From Epiperipatus broadwayi (taxonomy: Eukaryota > Onychophora > Udeonychophora > Euonychophora > Peripatidae): 64,000 nucleotides of DNA. The stretch covers positions 62,001 to 126,000 of the forward strand of contig JAQFVV010000545.1 of the NCBI GenBank assembly GCA_028023455.1. Direction: 5' to 3'. The notes beneath the pieces were generated by a model, which had not been told where the DNA came from, searched no databases, and saw only the letters and a program-made list of their open reading frames with translations. Positions 25,420-37,889 of this stretch are shown one piece after another (positions within the stretch are counted from its first letter, which is position 1; the number at the start of each line of letters is the position of its first letter). The position numbers and the translations under genes are program-made.

Positions 25420-26100
25420 AGAAAATAGACTGTTTGTATGTGCACATATGTGCAATGTAAATAAAGTTATTATTGAAATTTGTAATTTGCATGCAGTTAC
25501 CCACTAACTATGCACTCTAAAAAATTAGCATATTAAATGTAAAATGAATATTAAATTCATTAATTAGCATAACTAATAAAAGCTAAATGGAGTTAGTTGT
25601 GAGTGTGTAAGTTGGAAAAAAAATTATCAAGTTGCGAAAAATTAAGTTTTCTCTAGAGATAAAGAGACAAAAAGGCAGGGCTAAGTTAATTTGCATTTCT
25701 AAATGCTTTGAAAGTGAAGATTTTCAGTTAAACAAAATGACAAGACTTAAAGTGGTATAAGGCATCATTTGTTAATTATTATAAATATAAAATAACTATG
25801 AGTTAATGGATACTCTAGTTATAATGGACTGTACTATTTATTTGCAGAGTGTGAGAATGAATTATCCCCAAACACAAACTTGTTATTAATGCCTTTGTTT
25901 ATTATTATTTCTATTATTATATTGTTATTATTTAGCATTACTATTGACATTCATCAGTTTGGCCTTATGCTAGTTATTTAAAACTGATGCTGGCTCAGTT
26001 ACCCATGAGTGCACAGTAGAATGGTGCAATCAACAGTGGAATCTGTTTACAGAATTATCCACAGTAGAGTGAGGCAGTCGACTGTGAAACCTTTTAAAAT
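25420..26100 (+). mobile_element. Isolated Gypsy LTR plus leader fragment
   Basis: From about 25420 to 25900 this aligns with the LTR starting at 43702 (shared blocks include TTATTGAAATTTGTAATTTG and CCCCAAACACAAACTTGTTA). Similarity continues weakly past the LTR into leader-like sequence up to about 26090, near a CAGTAGAGTGAGGCAG block. The orientation is plus. No internal coding region follows, so it is an isolated LTR with some leader, left by deletion or truncation. Confidence 0.75.
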
Positions 26101-28813
26101 ATTAATGACATCAGAGAGGTACATTTAATCTGTGATGGCAAAAGAGGAATGTGGTAAGCATAGTGATGGTAGTATCATCTCGCAATATTTGAGAGTTTAT
26201 TATAAATAATCTTACAGCATGGAATGTATATATATACATTGTAATGATCCAGTCGACAACATGTGCATGGGAAAGAGAGCAGGTTGCATCTGACTACCAT
26301 AAGACCTAGGTTTTCGGGTAGGATGCTGGAGACGATGCAGTGAAGTACATAACCCATGATTACATCAACACTCAATTGTCTAGCTCAAGGTTCATCTATT
26401 AAACCCAGATGCATTTAGGGTCAGTTTATCCACATCTCGCCACTCTCTTTCGGAATCTTTGCCTCAGGTTTTGAACTCAGGAAGAATTCACGTTTGACTT
26501 TCTTGACAGGGATGTGCTTATGCAGACTGATAATAAATAACTGAATTAGCTCATCCTATTTATTAGTAATGAATAATCTTAATTTAACATTTATCTCTCA
26601 TGCTCATAAAACAATAATGTGTGTAGAATATTGGTTTTAGGATTAAATGTAAATGCTGGACAATAAACTAGAGAGACTTTGTCAATTAAACAAAACTTCA
26701 CAATATTTATTTACAAAAACAAAGAATATAAAAACATGGAACAAATTGTTTATCAATGTAAAAAAAATTCCAAAAAATATTTATGAGTGAAAAGAGAATT
26801 ATTTAGATATATTCTCCTATACTTTCAACTTCAAGGTCTATGATGAGTATCTACCATGTTGTTACTTAAGCAATTTAAAATTACTTATCCCCTATTTGCC
26901 ATGATAGATACACATAATATAGACTTTTATATATCCAAAGGTAATGAAGATTTTATTAGATTAAAATGAGGTTGCTAACTAAATGAGAAATTTAATTGCA
27001 ACTCCAGATATAGTATGCGATTCTAGGTGTGGAAATTGGTTGATCTAAAATAACCACCTTGCATATATATATCACGAAAGAAATATAATAAAGAAATAAT
27101 ATGATAGCAAAGTAAATGTTAAAGAATATTAACTCAAAGGGTTAGTCATTTATATATTGAAAATATCTAAGGAATACTATTTGTCAAACATATAACAAAT
27201 AATATAAATGGTCATGTCATGATGTGGCATTGGGTATTTTAATTAATTTAAAAGAGACTCTTACCGTTTAAATACTCAGTTTAAGTACTCATTTTCATAG
27301 CCACAAAGAAAAAGTCAAGCATTTTGGAAGAAAGTTACCTAAAATTTTATTAAAAGGAAAAAAATCAGACTTTTCAACCTTCCCTCTCTGCTCTCTTCAC
27401 ATTTTCTTACGTTGGACTGTTCCAAACTGTTGAATTAAACCATTTGTACTTCCGAGATATAAGACTGAGATAATAATAATAATAAGACATATCTATATAA
27501 AAGAAAAATCATAAAATTTACAACATTTCATGAATCGATGAGGTGATCAGGCACAGTTCTTCATCAGAGTCCTTCTTACATAAGAGTTTTTACAATTTAC
27601 GCATTTTTCTCATTATAAATATTGATGACTTCTTATTACTTCTGAATAGCACATTCTGGACATATTTATATTGGTATTGTGTGGTTTTATTCCATTCCTC
27701 ATGTAGATTTTCATGGCATGGACCCAGCTTCTCAGGCACTTCAATGTAGACAGGTGGCTATTAATTTCACATGGCTATAGTGGGCAAATGCTCGACCCAA
27801 TGACAATCAATCATTCTAGCCAAAATATATCATATTTTGCAATATATATACAGGTTTATGTATATAGGTGGTTTGCATTTAAAATATATATATATGTACT
27901 ATAAAATACAGTTATTTATTATTTGTGAGATTGGTTATATAATATATTCCCGTTATTAAAATTTTATCTGAATAAACCATTTTAATTTCTTTGTTTTACT
28001 TTTTTTTAAAAATCATAACATTTTTTAAATTTATAAGCTCTTTAAAACTTATCTCATCATTTAGCTTGTATGAAAATCTTTTGTTTGCTTCCTTAACTTT
28101 TCAAATGGAAAATAAAAAAATTGACATTTATCGAAATGCTTATTCAAACAATGTCCATTTTGTAAAAAAAAATGTTCGAAAAATAACTGCTTCAACAAAG
28201 TTGACTTTCCATGTCAAACGCGCAATTTTAAAGAAGGAGTCATAATTGTTTTGCTTTTTATACCCAGTGTCATTTCCATTGTTTATTCACAGTGCATGCC
28301 TACTGTTGCATTATATAAATATTGTGATTATCGATTCATTTAAAAAAATATACATTATTATCCCCCTCTTATATTTGGTTGCTTTGTACAATACTTGACC
28401 TTTTGCCCATTGCTGTGATCGTTTTTTTTCATCATTTAAGTTATTGTTTACATTTATTATAAAAGCACGAGATCTTCAACACAATACAATTGTTATATAT
28501 ATATTGTAACATAATTAAAGTTCATTCAAAAGATATTACCATACCTGAGTTGTCTACAATATATAAGAAATAATCATAAATTCAAAAATTAAATGATGAT
28601 CAAAAGATATTATTATATCTGAGTAAAGGAGTCCAAATATCAAGAATTATAAGCAAATTGTTAATAACCATTGTATTTTGACTCAGGTATATGGAAATCA
28701 TGTGAAGTGAGTACACTAGTAATTTCAATAAAATATAACTCAGGTATACAGACAGTAGATCTTATCCACTTTCATTTCTTGGTTTGATGTTAAGTGCATG
28801 TTTAAACAAATAC
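26101..28813. other. Non-coding region with an unassigned less AT-rich block
   Basis: The block 26230-26530 is clearly richer in GC than its flanks and may be part of a repeat, but no terminal repeats or pol III boxes are convincing. A leucine/phenylalanine-rich open frame at 27991-28245 and those at 27543-27904 have no domain and no splice context. They are treated as chance frames. Confidence 0.35.
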
Positions 28814-28814
28814 T

Positions 28815-28915
28815 AAGTGAATATGGTCTAGCAGGGCACCACTAGATTATCTGAATCTAGACATGGTTATATCTAATAACCTTTCACATGTACCGGGTTT
28901 GAATCCCCTTTTGGT
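28815..28915 (+). repeat. tRNA-like sequence (possible SINE head or tRNA pseudogene)
   Basis: TGGTCTAGCAGG resembles a pol III A box, and GGTTTGAATCC about 70 bp later differs by one base from the B-box consensus GGTTCGAATCC. Between them CTAGATT/AATCTAG forms a perfect stem. The spacing is longer than in a normal tRNA and the acceptor stem does not pair, so this is at best a degenerate tRNA-derived element. Confidence 0.3.
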
Positions 28916-29248
28916 ACTTTATTTCTAATAAAAATGGAAGATTTTGCTTTTTGAGCCATATCACTATACGCACTAATATTTAGGTAAAAGTAAAACATCT
29001 TTAAACTAAAGTGGAGTATATTAGACATAAATCATTTCTCAGATCTTAGCATAACAAATGTGTTTCAATGTTTTTATAAGTTTACTAGCTCAGATTATAT
29101 ATAACTAATTTAGGATGGCAATTCACTCATCCTTGCATGAAATAGATGATGGATGTGGTTATAATAATACTAAGAGATCACTAAATATTATAAAATCAAT
29201 ATTTATTTATGGCCTTTAAACAGTTAAACAGCTCATTAATTAAAACGT

Positions 29249-29290
29249 TGATGACGATGATGATGATGATAATAATAACGATAATGACAA
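29249..29290 (+). repeat. Short GAT/AAT microsatellite
   Basis: This is a run of GATGATGAT units passing into AATAATAAC units. Confidence 0.8.
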
Positions 29291-32104
29291 GGGTTTCAAC
29301 TACAGCTCTAGGACTAAGCCTAAACATAAAACTAATTTTTATAAAGAAATTCATAATTATTGCTTAATTTTAGCATATTTACTTATATCTTAAATAACTA
29401 ATTTTCAACCATTGATGATGATGAATAATCACACTTAACAAAGACTACACTTAATGAAATATATACTCTGTTTAATAAAACAAACTAATATTTATTACTA
29501 CATTTCTAACATATACATAAAAATTTCTAGATAAATATGAAAATTGACATGAATAATAATAATAATAATTGATTATATAACAATCCTCAGATTAATTTTA
29601 AGTTCTTCCCCCTTTCCCTTCAAATGTATTTTGTATTAAGTTGGACGTCACATTGACCATGATTTTCACTCCATGAGAAAAGTATTTTAAGAAAAAAAAA
29701 ATATTATCTGCTCATTAGCACACATACTTTAAAAATCCAACATGTAAATAGAATGTAAAAAAAAAATGTTAGTAAAATTGAAAGAGCAAGTTTTAGAAAA
29801 GAGTTTTAAATCATTATCTCCTCCCCCGTTCTTCTACCTCTGAAATGCTATACTTAACTTGAAACAAAATAATCCAATATTCTAATACTACTCATTATTT
29901 CATATTCACAATTATACACATATAAAATATTATGTATGTGCGTGTTTTATCCCATGATAACAAAATATTATTTAAAACCAAAATAATAATATATTAGTTA
30001 AAACTAAAATCATAATACCATAAAAAAAAAATTGTTTTACACATTAATATTTTTCATAACTGTAAAATTAATAAACAAATAATTTTCATACATTCAAGAT
30101 AATTTATGAAGCTCAAAGTTATTTTTAGTAACACATTCTTGTTTTAATCGATCTGAATAGTCTTTAAAGGTTCTTTAAATAAAATATACCACTTTATTGC
30201 TAAAATGTTTCTTAAGACTGATATCATAAAGAAAATAGATATAAAAAGTCATATTACCGATCTTTTGTTTGTGGCGAATTTCCAAGGGTTCAAACTTGTC
30301 TTGTATATTGTCTATATTTCTGCAGCTACCATTTCCGTCTTACATGGGAACAATCTCTTTCTTGAGGTGTATAACTATTTGATGATGATGACTCTATTGA
30401 GGTTATTTGCTTTAGTGGACAATTTGGAAATCATTATATTAATTTTCTTCTCTTCCTGTCAAGCATGTGGATGAAATACAGCAGTTGTTTTCACATTTAT
30501 AAATTTTCTTGAGTTTAAAATCAGTTGTTGTAACAATTAATTGGACTTGATGATTAATATTTATCAGTAGATTAATTCATCTTCTTTGAATGCAGGTGAA
30601 TGCTTTCTTCCTTCTATTAAAAACATCTTATTTCTCTGGTCAGTTGAAAGGTGTAGAATATTATTTTAGACACAACATCTTTTCTTTCCTATGTGATGTG
30701 CAGCTTCCCCAGATGGTCCGGAACCGATGGGACATACATATAATTTTTCTAGCCAGACATTTCTTATATTTTCAGCATTCAATTGGATAGTTTAATAATC
30801 TGAATCATAAACAATAATCATAATAATAATTCAAGACAGCTTTTTATATCCAATTTTTAGCTAACTTAACCAATCAGAGATAGCATCACTTGCTATTTTT
30901 GGACAAATTTGTTTTAATTAGATCTCTAATTTATTTTCAACTAAATTATTTTTCAACTGAAAAGTTTAATCCTTTTTCCAGACACTTTTGTTTAAAAAAA
31001 AATAGACTCAATCCTTATTTCCTTTCTTTTCTTTTTTTTTCTCTTTTAACATCCAGGTAACATTTCAAATCTTTGAGCTTCCTTCTTTAGATCTTGAGAT
31101 AAGACAATTTCAAAATTATAGTTCCCACCCAAATTAAGCTTCCAAAGTGACAAACAATTATTTACAAAAAAAAATTGCTACAAAGATCGATATCTGATTA
31201 AACAGATTTCCTCTTTTAACAAAAAATTGTACAAAAAAAAATAATTTGACAGATTTAATACTTCCTTTTCTTTCAATATTTAGTAAATGTAAATTTCTAT
31301 ATGTAATGTACACACATCCTTCATTCTTTCAAATCATTCATAAACTAACATTAAATAATATAATTGCTAGCTTAGTAATTATAACCCAATTATTTAATTA
31401 AATCTGTAACTTTTAAATCCCAATTATAATTAAAGAAAAACAAAATAAAAGCATAGAATAAAATATTAGAATTGATCAAGCATAGGTTAGTTTTAAAGAA
31501 AGTTAAAATGTTGAATATTTGAAATATAAAACAATTAAATAATTTACACATACATTGCCTATATGTATGCATTATAACTTTGCTTTTTAAAGAAAAATTA
31601 AATATTAAATAGTTTAAATGTGTGTATTACCTTTCTATCAACACACAAACAAGTAAAGCATGTAATTGTTGACCCATTCTTTCTCTGTTTAAAGCTTTTA
31701 GAACTGGACCTTGTACGGTTTGAACTTGGATGCCCTACAGCTTCATTTATGATTATATAAAAATGTGATGATGATTTTTGGTTTACCTTTTCTACATGCA
31801 CATTACTATAAATTTAGCTAGTGACTAAATTGTAATGGCACAATATATATGTTTGTATGAATTTTTCCAATGTTTATATTTCTCGATCAAACACTAGAAT
31901 TAATTTTATCTTTCAAAAGTAACCTTTATTAGTAAAAGGATTACAAAAATTTTGGGTACACTTACCCCTTGAGAATTATAAAGTGTTCAATGTGACAAAC
32001 AAGGTAAAACAATTATTGATTATATAAAGTAAATATGCTTGATAACAATTATGTCCATTAAAGAGTTGTTATAATGTTGATATTAATGTGTATCTAAACA
32101 TGGA
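29291..32104. other. Non-coding part of intron 2
   Basis: No domain was found in the open frames at 30205-30474 and 30590-30790. The sequence is otherwise AT-rich with homopolymer runs. Confidence 0.35.
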
Positions 32105-32730
32105 TCTACATGGCCCAGCTACTGAGAAGCCATCCATCACCCAATGATCCCACGCCTAGGGCTCCGAAGCGAAGACTCAAATGCTTCAGCTGAATAGGTG
32201 GACAAGTCCAGCATTGCGCCAACCACCACAACAGGCAGCGAGGTCCAAGGCTTAAGTCCATTGAATAATAAATTCTCGACCTGCAGCCGAGCCATGTCAA
32301 GACCATTCCAGATGCCCCTGTTTCCTAATCAACAGTCCAAATGTGCAGGGACCGCATTCGGTCTACCTGCCCAGAATTGGAAAGCCAATTAAGAAAAATA
32401 CATAGCAAGCACAGATCTGCACTGCCTAAAATCAACCTATCAAGGGGACACAGCAGCCAACCAGAGCAGGAATGGTGCTGAGACTTTGACCAGGTACCCT
32501 CCCAGCGGTTTTCCAGGTAGCGCAATAATTGTCAACAGCCTCACCAAAAACCAGCCTCCTAACGACCCCACCACCCCCAAAGAAGAAAAGAGGAGTGCAG
32601 ACCCATGCCCGGAAAATTATTGCAGCAAATCCTCCATCAAAGTTACAAAATTTGGAGGTGGCCCAAATCAGACCAACCTCCTTACAAACTCTCTAATTTT
32701 AAAGTTAACCAAAGAAAAAAATGATTAGCT
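32105..32730. other. Compositional island of balanced GC content, unassigned
   Basis: This 0.6-kb block is much less AT-rich than everything around it and is rich in CCA, CAGC and ACC words. Overlapping frames on both strands are open (32486-32728 plus, 32106-32306 minus and others), but none shows a known domain or splice signals. A recent insertion of foreign or mobile DNA is likely; its class is not visible. Confidence 0.5.
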
Positions 32731-33986
32731 CAAATCAACACTGCCATAATAAACAAGCCATCAGGGGGTTGAAACAGCCTCCAAAGTCAGCTTCATTGTT
32801 GTTAACTCGTGATACATGTCATATATTCTAAATACTAGTTCAACTCATCCGACTGCAAGGTTCTCCAGGGATTATGATCTAGCTTATATATTTCCATTTG
32901 GTTATTCCAATTATGAACAGTGATTAGCATTGTAGGATTCTTGCTTATTGTTTGGTTGTACGGTAGAGCTGAATGGCAGCAACCTGTTATAGTAACTAGT
33001 TTCTGTAACCATGTTGTGGACTTGGTTGTAGTAGGATCCCAACTGGGACTCTTGTATTGATCCTATTTGAATTCTGCTTATGTTAATTGAAATCTAGGTC
33101 TTGATTAGTAGTCAAGGTTTCAATTGTGTAGTGTAAAAGTTTGTAATCTTTGGATTAATCCAATCATTGATGGATTAAATGAGTTGAGTGAATTGCAGCT
33201 TCAATATCTTTGTTTGGGTCTATACCATCATTTGAACTTGTTTTTATTTTTAAATCATTGTTTTTTGGCTCAGGAAACACTTCGTTCTAATTCTGTGTCA
33301 ATTTGAAAGTTTTCTATTCTTTTTGTGGTGCCCCAATCACACTGGAAGTGGCCCAGTAACTTTGATCTAATCATCAGAAAAAATTAATTCTTGTGCAGCG
33401 AGATGGCTTAAAACATAATCTATAATGTTTGATTCTAAAATTGAGATCGAATTCATATTTAAAATAATTTTCCCCTCCTGCACTGTACTACCGCATTCAG
33501 CCACGATGATATACGCTGGGATTTCTTTTTTTTTTTTAATTTCCACAGGTTTATGATTACTTTTGTGTCTAGTTTGTTTCTTGGTCTATTTCCTGTTTTT
33601 CCTGATTTGTTTGCAGCCGTAGAATCTTGCTATATCTGATGCTATTGTGAAATTCTTGAGACTATCTTTATTAAGCTTTTTTTTTTTTTTTTCCCCGTTT
33701 TCAATAAAATTTGACCCGCCAACTATATCTCAATTAATCCTATCATTAAGCTTAGGATTTCTAGTAACTTTTTTTTTATTATTATTTATTTGGTTTCATT
33801 TTAAAATCTTTTTCCTTAGTTTTATTCTTGATCAAATGATTCTAAGAATTCCTTGTACTGGCTTTTGCCTTTTTTAATGGCAGCCATTTGTATAGAACGA
33901 TACGATTGATAATTTCAAATACTTTAGAGTGAAAACTGATTTCAAATTTCTTGTAAAGGTGATGAAATGATAAAACAAGTACTCAC
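32731..33986. other. Non-coding part of intron 2
   Basis: Moderately AT-rich sequence with T-runs (33525-33538 and 33679-33692). It may continue the element at 32105-32730. No coding remnant is recognised. Confidence 0.35.
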
Positions 33987-34125
33987 CTACATCTTGGCAA
34001 ACTTTTTCCCCCATAAACTCAAGCTTGAAAGTATAATGAGTCTCATTCTTTTGGTGCCAGTGAACAGTCAACTGCTCCAGCTGGCAACAGGAAGTGGGCT
34101 CGATGTGTGTTTCATGGTAAATGAT
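33987..34125 (-). CDS. Candidate host exon on the minus strand, unrecognised protein
   Basis: On the minus strand an open stretch of 46 codons reads through CCQLEQLTVHWHQKNETHYT and FKLEFMGEKVCQDV. It ends one base into a codon at a strong donor (GTAG then GTGAGTACTT). The acceptor side (AATAGTAG) lacks a good pyrimidine tract, so the left boundary of the exon in transcript sense (34125) is tentative. The alternating hydrophobic pattern, three cysteines and an N-E-T glycosylation site suggest an extracellular beta-rich domain, but no family can be named. It may belong to a second gene nested in intron 2 of the plus-strand gene, or be a retained fragment. Confidence 0.4.
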
Positions 34126-34380
34126 CTACTATTCCCACTATTTAATATAGCCTTAGTATGTTGCCCTAATTATTCATACATTTATATTTTCAAAGTGTTT
34201 TAGCAAAACTTATTATTTACTTTATATTAACACTCTAATTAAAAAACAACAATCCAATATTTCAGGTGGCTAAGGTTTGTGTGGTGCGATTTTAAGCTAC
34301 CCTCACAATATATATATATATGTTCAGCACATCGAGTGTTATATGTGTATTAATGGAGTTGACAATGATAATGTCTGTCA

Positions 34381-34788
34381 TGTATTAAAAAAAAACCATT
34401 TATTCCATTTTATTATTTACAACAATATATAGGTTTATTAAAAAAAAAAAAAATTCCAGGTACATGCTAATTTTAAAATGGATTACACTACAATATGTAT
34501 ATAAAAAAAGTCTTTTTACTTGCTGTGTGATGCATCTTCACACCTTGATGGATTTACCTGTTCATTGGCTCGATTCTTTCATTATTCAGATGGTCCATTC
34601 TGTATTTCTATCAATCAACGTGTCCTCACTATTTCTCTATGGTCTGGCTTGTTATCAATTTCTCTATCCGTAATTCTTTGTCTTCGATAATCCGTTTTAC
34701 CTATTTTTATTCTGCCATTTTAAACAAATAATTTATGTCCGTAATTTCAATTCTGAAACATTTGTTTTTTCTTTTACCAATCATTTCA
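34381..34788 (-). repeat. 3' LTR of the minus-strand Gypsy
   Basis: The LTR spans TGTATTAAAA to CAATCATTTCA on the plus strand and matches 38715-39117. It lies immediately next to the polypurine tract at 34789-34801 in element orientation, which identifies it as the 3' LTR. Confidence 0.93.
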
Positions 34789-34801
34789 CTTTCTTCCCTC
34801 G
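34789..34801 (-). promoter_or_regulatory. Polypurine tract of the minus-strand Gypsy
   Basis: On the minus strand CGAGGGAAGAAAG directly precedes the LTR start TGAAATG. It would prime plus-strand DNA synthesis. Confidence 0.8.
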
Positions 34802-36460
34802 TTTCAGAAGTAGAAATATTTCCATTACACATAGTCTTTGAATCGTTCGGGTATATGTCTATTTCTTGTGGACCTGGGTGACTTATTCTCATATTGTTGT
34901 TCTTGTTTGTCTCCATCTTTTTCACTATTTGCTTCTGTCGCTATTTGTCTCTTTTTCCTCTTTCCCTGTACAATTATTTCTATCCCTCTCAGGGTCAATC
35001 TTCTTATCTTCGCTTGGTCTCCAATTCCATTGCCATTCATCTACTACTCTTTTTCGCATGTGGTTTATGTGTCTTCTATATATTCTTTCATTTGGACCAT
35101 TTATTTCATATATCTTGTTTGACATCTGTTGTTTAATCATTTCCTGTATCAATGTCTTCCTCAATATGTCTTTAAACCAGACTGCTTCTTGGTTGGTAAA
35201 TTCTTTATCCATTTTGTCATGTTGTATTATGTTGCTCTCTTTCGGTTATAATGCAGTTAATTTTGTTCTCAATTTTTATCTGCATAGTATTTCTGCTGGT
35301 GATTTATCCATTCCTGTTGATGGTGTTCTGTGCTGAGCCATCATGAACACTTGTAGCGCTTCTTGTATATTTTTTTTCCTGTTTTCTTCAAGTTTTGTTT
35401 CACTTGTTATACTGCATTTTCAGCTAGACTGTTTGATTGAGGATGGTATGGTGGTGACTACACTTGTTGTATATCATGTTCTTCACAAAATTGTTGCATT
35501 TCCATTCCGGTGAATGTAGCACCATTGTCAGATACTAAAACCTCCGGGTACCTATGAATTGCAAAAATGTTATTAAGGTATTTGATTGTTTCATTCGCCG
35601 TCATGTCTTGTACTTTATGTGCTTCAATCCATCTAGAGTGTGTGTCTGAGTATCAACAGCATTTTCCCATCTACTGGTCCAGCATGGTCCATGTGTACTC
35701 TCCCACAGTTTCTTTGCTGGCTGCCATGTGGTCAGGTTCTCTTGTGGCATCACAGCATGTATTTGGCATGCAGAGTATTTCTAGATATAGTGTTCAATGT
35801 CTTCATTTACTCTTGACCACCATATGTAACTACGAGCCAGAGCTTTAGCTTGCACTATTCCTGGATGACCTTCATGTAGTAATTTCAGCACTGCTTCTCT
35901 GCCTGCAGTTGGTATTCACTCTCTATCCTCCATTACAATACATCCTTTGCATATAGATAACTGTTGTCTATTTAACCAAATCCCATTCGCTATGTAACTT
36001 GGTTTGCTTTCTGGCCATTCATTTCTAATCTAATCTATCAATTTTTTATATCCCTTGTCTTCTTTTATCTACTTTTCCAGTTTTGCTATTTAATCTGTTT
36101 GATTTCATCGCATCAATGTAATTAATTTCTAATTCTTCCTTTCCTGTTTTATCTATGTCAGGCAATCTTGATAGAGCATCAGCATGAGCTATTTCTTTTC
36201 TTCATTTATAAATCAGCACGTAGTCATATCTAGCCAGTATGTTCCGCCATCTTTAACATGCATGGGCTTAGATGTTCTGGAGCCTGCCGGTCATTATTTA
36301 ATATTGCTATGGGAGGTTTATGATCTGTAATGATTTGAAAAGGTCTACCAAAAATAAATTGATATTTTCTTAGTGCAAAGATTATCACTAAAGCCTCTTT
36401 GTCTGTCTGACTATAGTTGCATTCTGCCTTTAATAATGTCCTTGATGTGTATGCAATCGG
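34802..36460 (-). pseudogene. Gypsy RNase H end and integrase, decayed
   Basis: The integrase C-terminal tail is clearest. Frame 34925-35212 contains QEAVWFKDILRKTLIQ and GPNERIYRRHINHMRKRVVD, matching the end of K02A2.6-like integrases where a short basic segment with R-x-H-x-x-x-M-R follows the catalytic core. A second frame (34825-35040) continues it as a basic, glutamine-rich tail. The central core (about 35300-36200) is present only as broken stretches, and I could not confirm the D,D-35-E residues. Confidence 0.7.
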
Positions 36461-37560
36461 TCATTCGCTGTTTTCCATTGGGTGTACCAAAACTGCTCCC
36501 ACATCTATTTTGGACATGTCCATCGTAATTCTTACGTCTAACGTGTTATCGAAATGCGTCAATAGTGTATTTGCAGAAAGTAGTTCTTTTGTTTTTTCAA
36601 ATGCTTCTTCATGTATTTGCGTCCATTCCCGTTTTTGTCCTTTTCTTAACAACTGATATAAAGGATTTGCTGCCATTACTTTGCTTTTTAAAAAAATTTC
36701 AAAAAATTTACAAGACCTTAAAAAGGCTTGCAATTGTTTTACATTTTTGGGTCTCTGCACATTTTTGACCACTCGCACTTTATCTTTCATCGGTCTTTTT
36801 CCATTGTTAGAAATCACATGTCCAAGAAATTCTAATTCTTGCATTTTCCATATGCATTTTTCTTTGTTTAGTTTGAGACCAGCATCTTTTAATTTATTAC
36901 ATACTCTAGTTAATCGTTTATGTAGCTCACTTTCTGTTGTGGCCGTGACCAAAATATCATCGTATTATGGCATCACTCCCTGTATTCCATGCAATAATGT
37001 GTTGAGTTTTGCCTGAAAAATGTTAGGTGCTGCTGCCACTCTGAAAGGTAGCCTATTGCATTGAAACAGACCAAAAAGCATGGTTAGTGTTAACATTTGA
37101 GCTGTTTTATTAGTTACCTTAATTTTATGGTAGGCAGCATTTAAATATAATTTTGTGAAAAAATTTTCATTGGCTAAACCTGCTAAAAGCTCGTGAACAT
37201 TCAGAACTGGATATGCCCCTTTGGATAAAAATTTGTTTTCCGTTACTCAGTAATCCCCACAAATTCTAATCTATCTATTTGGCTTTGTTACTATTACAAT
37301 CGGTGTGACCCATTGTGCATATTCTACTGGCGTCAAAACTCCTTTGCTTACTAATTTCTGAATTTTTTGTTTTACTTTTTCGTCCTGTGCAAACGGAATC
37401 TTTCGGGGTTTGCATATAATTGGTCAGGCATTTTCACTTAAATCTATGTCTACTGGGGATAATTTGAAAACATCTACTTGTTCTGAAAAAAGTTCTGGAT
37501 ATGCTTTAATGTATTCTTGTTCAAACAACATGAGTTTTATAATTGTTACAGTAATTCCTA
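36461..37560 (-). pseudogene. Gypsy reverse transcriptase and start of RNase H, broken
   Basis: About 37040-36970 reads APNIFQAKLNTLLHGIQGVM. The catalytic box follows at 36956-36964 as YDDIL, but the codon just before it (36965-36967) is a TAA stop. Downstream, a 163-codon frame (36461-36952) holds KLNKEKCIWKMQELEFLGHV, the F-L-G-H block. It also holds FEKTKELLSANTLLTHFD, the connection region, and the start of RNase H (ITMDMSKIDVGAVLVHP). This is typical Gypsy pol, close in kind to the plus-strand copy at 39700-40190 but a different sequence. Confidence 0.88.
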
Positions 37561-37579
37561 GCTGTTCGAACCATTCTCT

Positions 37580-37807
37580 TCATATTATCGGGGCTATGTT
37601 TCCTTTTACTATATAAATAGGTAGGTGCAATATTTTTTTTTTGTACCTAATTGGGATCTCGGATTTTCCTTTTACTATTACTGCGTTTCTGCTGACATCT
37701 GTGACTCTAATGTTCGTTTTCTGTATTATGCATCCCTTATGCCCTCTGGTAATATCGTTCCATTTTTCTTCTAAGAGTGATATTGCTGAGCCACTATCAA
37801 TCTCCAT
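37580..37807 (-). pseudogene. Gypsy aspartic protease fragment
   Basis: The frame starts MEIDSGSAISLLEEKWNDIT, giving the D-S-G active-site triad of retrotransposon proteases. It continues through NAVIVKGKSEIPI to a second conserved hydrophobic segment near LPIYIVKG. The length (about 76 codons, open at the end) fits most of a retropepsin. It lies between the zinc knuckles and the RT as expected. Confidence 0.8.
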
Positions 37808-37889
37808 TTATATGTCTTTTCCACATATGTTCAGTGTTATTATGTATTGTTTTTGGGTTTGTGCGCACACATTTTTTTTAACTTCATAT

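Noticed and set aside
26230-26530. GC-richer block considered as a tRNA-derived SINE on the minus strand
   Set aside because: The B-box-like word has two mismatches and no A box or tail was found.
27543-28245. Three plus-strand frames of 63-84 codons
   Set aside because: Low-complexity Phe, Leu and Lys content, no splice sites and no family resemblance.
34838-35336. Plus-strand hydrophobic frames resembling membrane proteins (up to 156 codons)
   Set aside because: They are reverse-complement shadows of the Gypsy integrase C-terminal region, whose lysine and glutamate codons read as serine, leucine and phenylalanine on the other strand.
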